64,000 bases of DNA from TMP-86 sp964247385 (lineage in GTDB: Bacteria > Pseudomonadota > Gammaproteobacteria > Steroidobacterales > Steroidobacteraceae): the NCBI GenBank assembly GCA_964247385.1, contig CAXTUB010000007.1:1-64000 (forward strand), read 5' to 3'. This document shows, one piece after another, positions 61,105 to 64,000 of the stretch. A program made the position numbers and the translations under genes. Within the stretch, counting starts at the first letter, position 1, and every line of letters begins with the position of its first letter. The notes below the pieces were generated by a model that ran no database searches, was not told where the DNA came from, and saw only the letters and a list, made by a program, of their open reading frames with translations.

Positions 61105-62978
61105 CTGTTCGTGAGCGGATTCTGATCGTTGATGATGAGGAGCCGGTGCGCTCGGCGTATACCGATATTCTCGCCGATGCGAGCGAAAGCAAAGAGCTCG
61201 CGGAATTTCGTCAGCTGCGGGCCAAATTGTTCAACCGGCCGGGCCACGCCAAAGCAGCCGAATCGACGCAGAATTCTTTCGATCTGACGCTATGCGAGCA
61301 AGCCGAGCGTGCGGTCGAAGAGGTGCGCGCTGCGCTCACCGACGCGAGGCCCTTCGCAGTCGTATTTCTCGACATGCGAATGCCGCCGGGACGCGACGGT
61401 GCGTGGGCAGCGGCACGAATCCGCGAGCTGGACCCGGCGGTAGAAATCGTCATCTGTACTGCCTACTCTGACGTGGATCCGGGCAATCTCAGCGGCATGG
61501 TTCCCCCTGAAGACAAGCTCTCCTACCTGCAAAAGCCTTTTCATCCGCACGAAATTCGCCGCATGGCGATCTCACTGGCGAGTAAATGGCGCACCGAGCG
61601 CCGTATCGTGAAGCTCGCCTATTTCGACGCGTTGACCGGTCTCGCCAATCGCGAGCAATTTCATGGCCGGCTGCGAGGCGTCATCGAACAGGCTCGGCTG
61701 AATAAACATGAAGCCGCGCTGTTGTATCTCGATCTGGATAATTTCAAGCGCGTCAACGACACGCTCGGACACGCGGCGGGCGATGAGCTGCTGCGCATCG
61801 TCGGGGAGCGCATGCAAGCCTATTTGCGCAATGGCGACTCCAACTCAATGGCGGAGGCGGGGAGCGGCGACATCGCGCGTCTGGGCGGCGATGAATTCGT
61901 CATGATTCTGCCGCGCTTATCCAATGAGGACCAAGCGGCGCAAATTGCACAGGGATTGATCGAAGTCTTGAAAGAAAATGTCACGTTGTCGCAGCACTCG
62001 CTCGTGATCACGCCCAGCATCGGTATCGCGAGATTCCCGCACGATGCGCAAGATGCGCACACCATGTTGCGCAACGCAGATCTTGCCATGTACTACGCCA
62101 AACGGAATGGCGCCGGGACGTTCGCAAGTTTCGACGCCAACATGAATTCCACGGCGCTGCGCCGCTTCAGCGTCGAAGCCAAACTCCAGGGAGCCTTGGA
62201 GCGAAACGAATTCGAGCTGCATTTTCAGCCGTTGTTCGACGTTCGCAGCGGGACGGTTTCCGGCATGGAGGCATTGTTGCGTTGGACGGCGGAGGGCCTT
62301 GGCAATGTCGCGCCCACCGAGTTCGTTCCCATCGCCGAGGAGAGCGGCCTCATTCTGCCGATTGGAGAATGGGTGCTACGCACTGCATGCAGACAGGCGA
62401 AGGCATGGCATGAGGAAGGCTTGCCGCTCGGCAGAGTTTCGATCAACGTGTCGGGAATTCAATTTGCCCGCAAGGATTTTCCGCAGCGTATGTCCGAGAT
62501 TTTGCGGGAGACCGGGGCGCAAACTCAGTTTCTCGAGCTGGAGATCACCGAAACCACGGTCTTGAACGATGAAGCGTGGGCCGAACAAGCACTGGTTCAG
62601 CTGAGAGCGCTTGGCATCTCGGTTGCCATCGACGACTTCGGCACCGGCTATTCAAATTTCGGCCGGCTGCGTAAGTTCGCCGTCGATCGCTTGAAAATCG
62701 ATCGTTCTTTCGTGACCGGTTTGAACGACAGTGAAAATGACCGCGCCATTGCCACCGCGATCATCGCCATGTCGAAGTCGCTTCGGGTCGAGGTCACTGC
62801 CGAAGGCGTCGAAAATTTTCAGCAGCTCTTGTTCCTGCAGGAAAATCTTTGTCAGGAGGCGCAAGGCTATCTTTTCAGTCGTGCTCTACCGGCCGATCAG
62901 GCGACACAGATCCTGCGCATTGCCAGCGAATCCAGCAATTCTTCGCGCTCGCAGCGGCTACGCGCCTTAATTCGCTGA
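61101..62978 (+). CDS. REC-GGDEF-EAL response regulator, c-di-GMP turnover
   Basis: 625 residues. Receiver domain (about 5-160) with DDEE and phosphorylatable Asp91 (VVFLDMRMPPGRDG) and Lys in YLQKPFHP; it carries an insertion of about 45 residues (roughly 25-70) after the first helix. GGDEF domain with DALTGLANRE and intact RLGGDEF. EAL domain with EALLRW, NVSGIQF, EITETT, DDFGTGYS, KIDRSF and GVEN, the full catalytic set. So both cyclase and phosphodiesterase activity are possible. Cognate kinase is directly upstream. Confidence 0.92.
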   Translation: MTVRERILIVDDEEPVRSAYTDILADASESKELAEFRQLRAKLFNRPGHAKAAESTQNSFDLTLCEQAERAVEEVRAALTDARPFAVVFLDMRMPPGRDGAWAAARIRELDPAVEIVICTAYSDVDPGNLSGMVPPEDKLSYLQKPFHPHEIRRMAISLASKWRTERRIVKLAYFDALTGLANREQFHGRLRGVIEQARLNKHEAALLYLDLDNFKRVNDTLGHAAGDELLRIVGERMQAYLRNGDSNSMAEAGSGDIARLGGDEFVMILPRLSNEDQAAQIAQGLIEVLKENVTLSQHSLVITPSIGIARFPHDAQDAHTMLRNADLAMYYAKRNGAGTFASFDANMNSTALRRFSVEAKLQGALERNEFELHFQPLFDVRSGTVSGMEALLRWTAEGLGNVAPTEFVPIAEESGLILPIGEWVLRTACRQAKAWHEEGLPLGRVSINVSGIQFARKDFPQRMSEILRETGAQTQFLELEITETTVLNDEAWAEQALVQLRALGISVAIDDFGTGYSNFGRLRKFAVDRLKIDRSFVTGLNDSENDRAIATAIIAMSKSLRVEVTAEGVENFQQLLFLQENLCQEAQGYLFSRALPADQATQILRIASESSNSSRSQRLRALIR

Positions 62979-63011
62979 TCCCGGCAGCTCGCCTCATGTA
63001 AAGTCGCGTTC

Positions 63012-64000
63012 ATGGGACGCGCGCCGCATCGGAGGATCTTGCTGGCTTCGCTGATCGGTACGACGATCGAATTCTACGACTTCTATATTTACGCCGCGGC
63101 GGCCGTACTCATCTTTCCCCGGCTGTTTTTCCCGGCAGCCGATGCGGTGACCGGCACACTCCAATCCTTGGCGACTTTTGCATTGGCGTTTTTTGCGAGG
63201 CCTCTCGGCTCGGCGCTGTTCGGTCACTTCGGCGACCGGATCGGCCGCAAGGCGACACTCGTCGGCTCACTTTTGACCATGGGCCTATCGACCGTAGCGA
63301 TCGGACTGCTGCCAACCTATGCGAGTGCGGGCTTGTGGGCGCCGGCATTGCTCGCGCTGTGCCGTATCGGTCAAGGGATAGGCCTTGGCGGCGAGTGGGG
63401 TGGCGCAGTGTTGCTCGCGACTGAAAATGCGCCGAGCGGAAGGGAATGTTGGTATGGGGGTTTCCCGCAGCTCGGCGCGCCCATTGGCTTCTTGTGTTCC
63501 ACCGGAGTCTTTCTCTTTTTGAGCAGTTCCCTGGCGGAAGCCAGCCTCTTCTCGTGGGGTTGGCGCTTGCCCTTTTTGGCAAGCGCTGCATTGGTTTTCA
63601 TCGGCTTGTACATCCGCTTGCGATTGGTGGAAACGCCGGCATTCGTCTGTGCGCTGAAAGCCAATCAAAAAGTCCGGATGCCGATTGCCAGCCTTTTCCG
63701 TGAGCACTGGAGCGCGCTGGTGCGCGGCACGTTGGCAACGCTCGCAGCATTCGTGATTTTTTATTTGATGACGGTCTTCTCGTTGAGTTGGGCGACCAAA
63801 TCACTGGGATTCGACCGCTCACAGTTTTTGCTTTTGCAGTTGATCGGCGTGTTTTTCTTCGGCCTGACCATCCCGCTTTCCGCGCGAGCTTCGGATCGAT
63901 GGGGCCCGCGCGCCGTGCTTCTGTTTTCCTTGAGCCTGATCATCATGTTCGGCTTTTGCTTTGCGCCTCTGCTGACGCACAACATCCCGGCGGCGCTCGT
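63012..64000 (+). CDS. MHS family major facilitator transporter (partial)
   Basis: Open from ATG 63012 to the window end (at least 329 residues). Metabolite:H+ symporter features: IGTTIEFYDFYIYAAAA, ARPLGSALFGHFGDRIGRKATLV, LCRIGQGIGLGGEWGGAVLLATENAP and FPQLGAPIGF. Like ShiA, KgtP and ProP; the substrate cannot be told. It follows the c-di-GMP gene by 33 nt and continues off the window. Confidence 0.9.
   Translation, partial: MGRAPHRRILLASLIGTTIEFYDFYIYAAAAVLIFPRLFFPAADAVTGTLQSLATFALAFFARPLGSALFGHFGDRIGRKATLVGSLLTMGLSTVAIGLLPTYASAGLWAPALLALCRIGQGIGLGGEWGGAVLLATENAPSGRECWYGGFPQLGAPIGFLCSTGVFLFLSSSLAEASLFSWGWRLPFLASAALVFIGLYIRLRLVETPAFVCALKANQKVRMPIASLFREHWSALVRGTLATLAAFVIFYLMTVFSLSWATKSLGFDRSQFLLLQLIGVFFFGLTIPLSARASDRWGPRAVLLFSLSLIIMFGFCFAPLLTHNIPAAL

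Noticed and set aside
1..64000. CRISPR array, rRNA genes or complete insertion sequence
   Set aside because: No regularly spaced repeats, no rRNA-like stretches and no transposase-like protein were seen in any frame.

Overview
This 64 kb window is a GC-rich chromosomal segment with dense, mostly core genes in short operons joined by ATGA/TGATG overlaps. Gene families and gene order point to a gammaproteobacterium: xerD-dsbC, queA-tgt-yajC-secD-secF, a trmJ-iscS-scaffold-iscA-ndk-rlmN-pilW-hisS-yfgM-bamB-der run, guaB-guaA, cysD-cysNC-cysQ and cyoABCD. A relative of the Xanthomonadales/Nevskiales/Steroidobacter groups is likely, but this is inference from gene order and protein style, not from a phylogeny.

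Layout. 1-3.4 kb: the end of xerD, dsbC, a 7Fe ferredoxin, a Nudix hydrolase and an M20 peptidase broken by a frameshift. 3.4-3.75 kb: a tRNA-Leu(CAA) gene on the minus strand split by a 240-nt group I intron. 3.8-10.2 kb: queuosine synthesis (queA, tgt), the Sec accessory genes yajC-secD-secF, and a TerC protein. 10.2-15.4 kb: a lone CoA-transferase alpha subunit, dps with a possible OxyR site, a class III aminotransferase, an APC permease and suhB. 15.4-25.2 kb: one long plus-strand cluster for tRNA modification, Fe-S assembly, Ndk, RlmN, the PilW pilotin, HisRS, YfgM, BamB and Der. 25.2-28.4 kb: glnK-amtB-porin behind a good sigma-54 promoter and an NtrC-like site. 28.5-34.9 kb: an M23 peptidase, xseA and a short Tat-exported oxidoreductase, divergent from guaB-guaA. 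34.9-40.3 kb: AlkB, MarC, a GST, an FAD-protein remnant, a 5'-3' exonuclease, a Pit phosphate transporter and a flavin reductase. 40.4-44 kb: the sulfate activation operon. 44-50.8 kb: cyoABCD followed by a 911-residue sorbosone-dehydrogenase/cytochrome c/beta-propeller fusion. 50.8-53.5 kb: a gamma-carbonic anhydrase-like protein, tadA and mltF.

From the tRNA-Ser(CGA) gene at 53.6 kb onward the character changes. The tRNA 3' end is duplicated 181 bp downstream, hairpins lie between the copies, and a RelB/YafQ-type toxin-antitoxin pair, a TonB receptor, a GT-C membrane protein and a decayed GGDEF gene follow. This looks like the edge of an accessory region. It ends with a CHASE4-type histidine kinase coupled to a REC-GGDEF-EAL protein and an MHS-family transporter that runs off the window.

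The most interesting items are the group I intron in tRNA-Leu(CAA), where the 5' splice-site wobble U.G is replaced by C:G; the three-module dehydrogenase/cytochrome protein beside a quinol oxidase; the divergent IscU-like scaffold; and the tRNA-Ser att-like duplication with its toxin-antitoxin module. I found no CRISPR array, no rRNA and no intact transposase.
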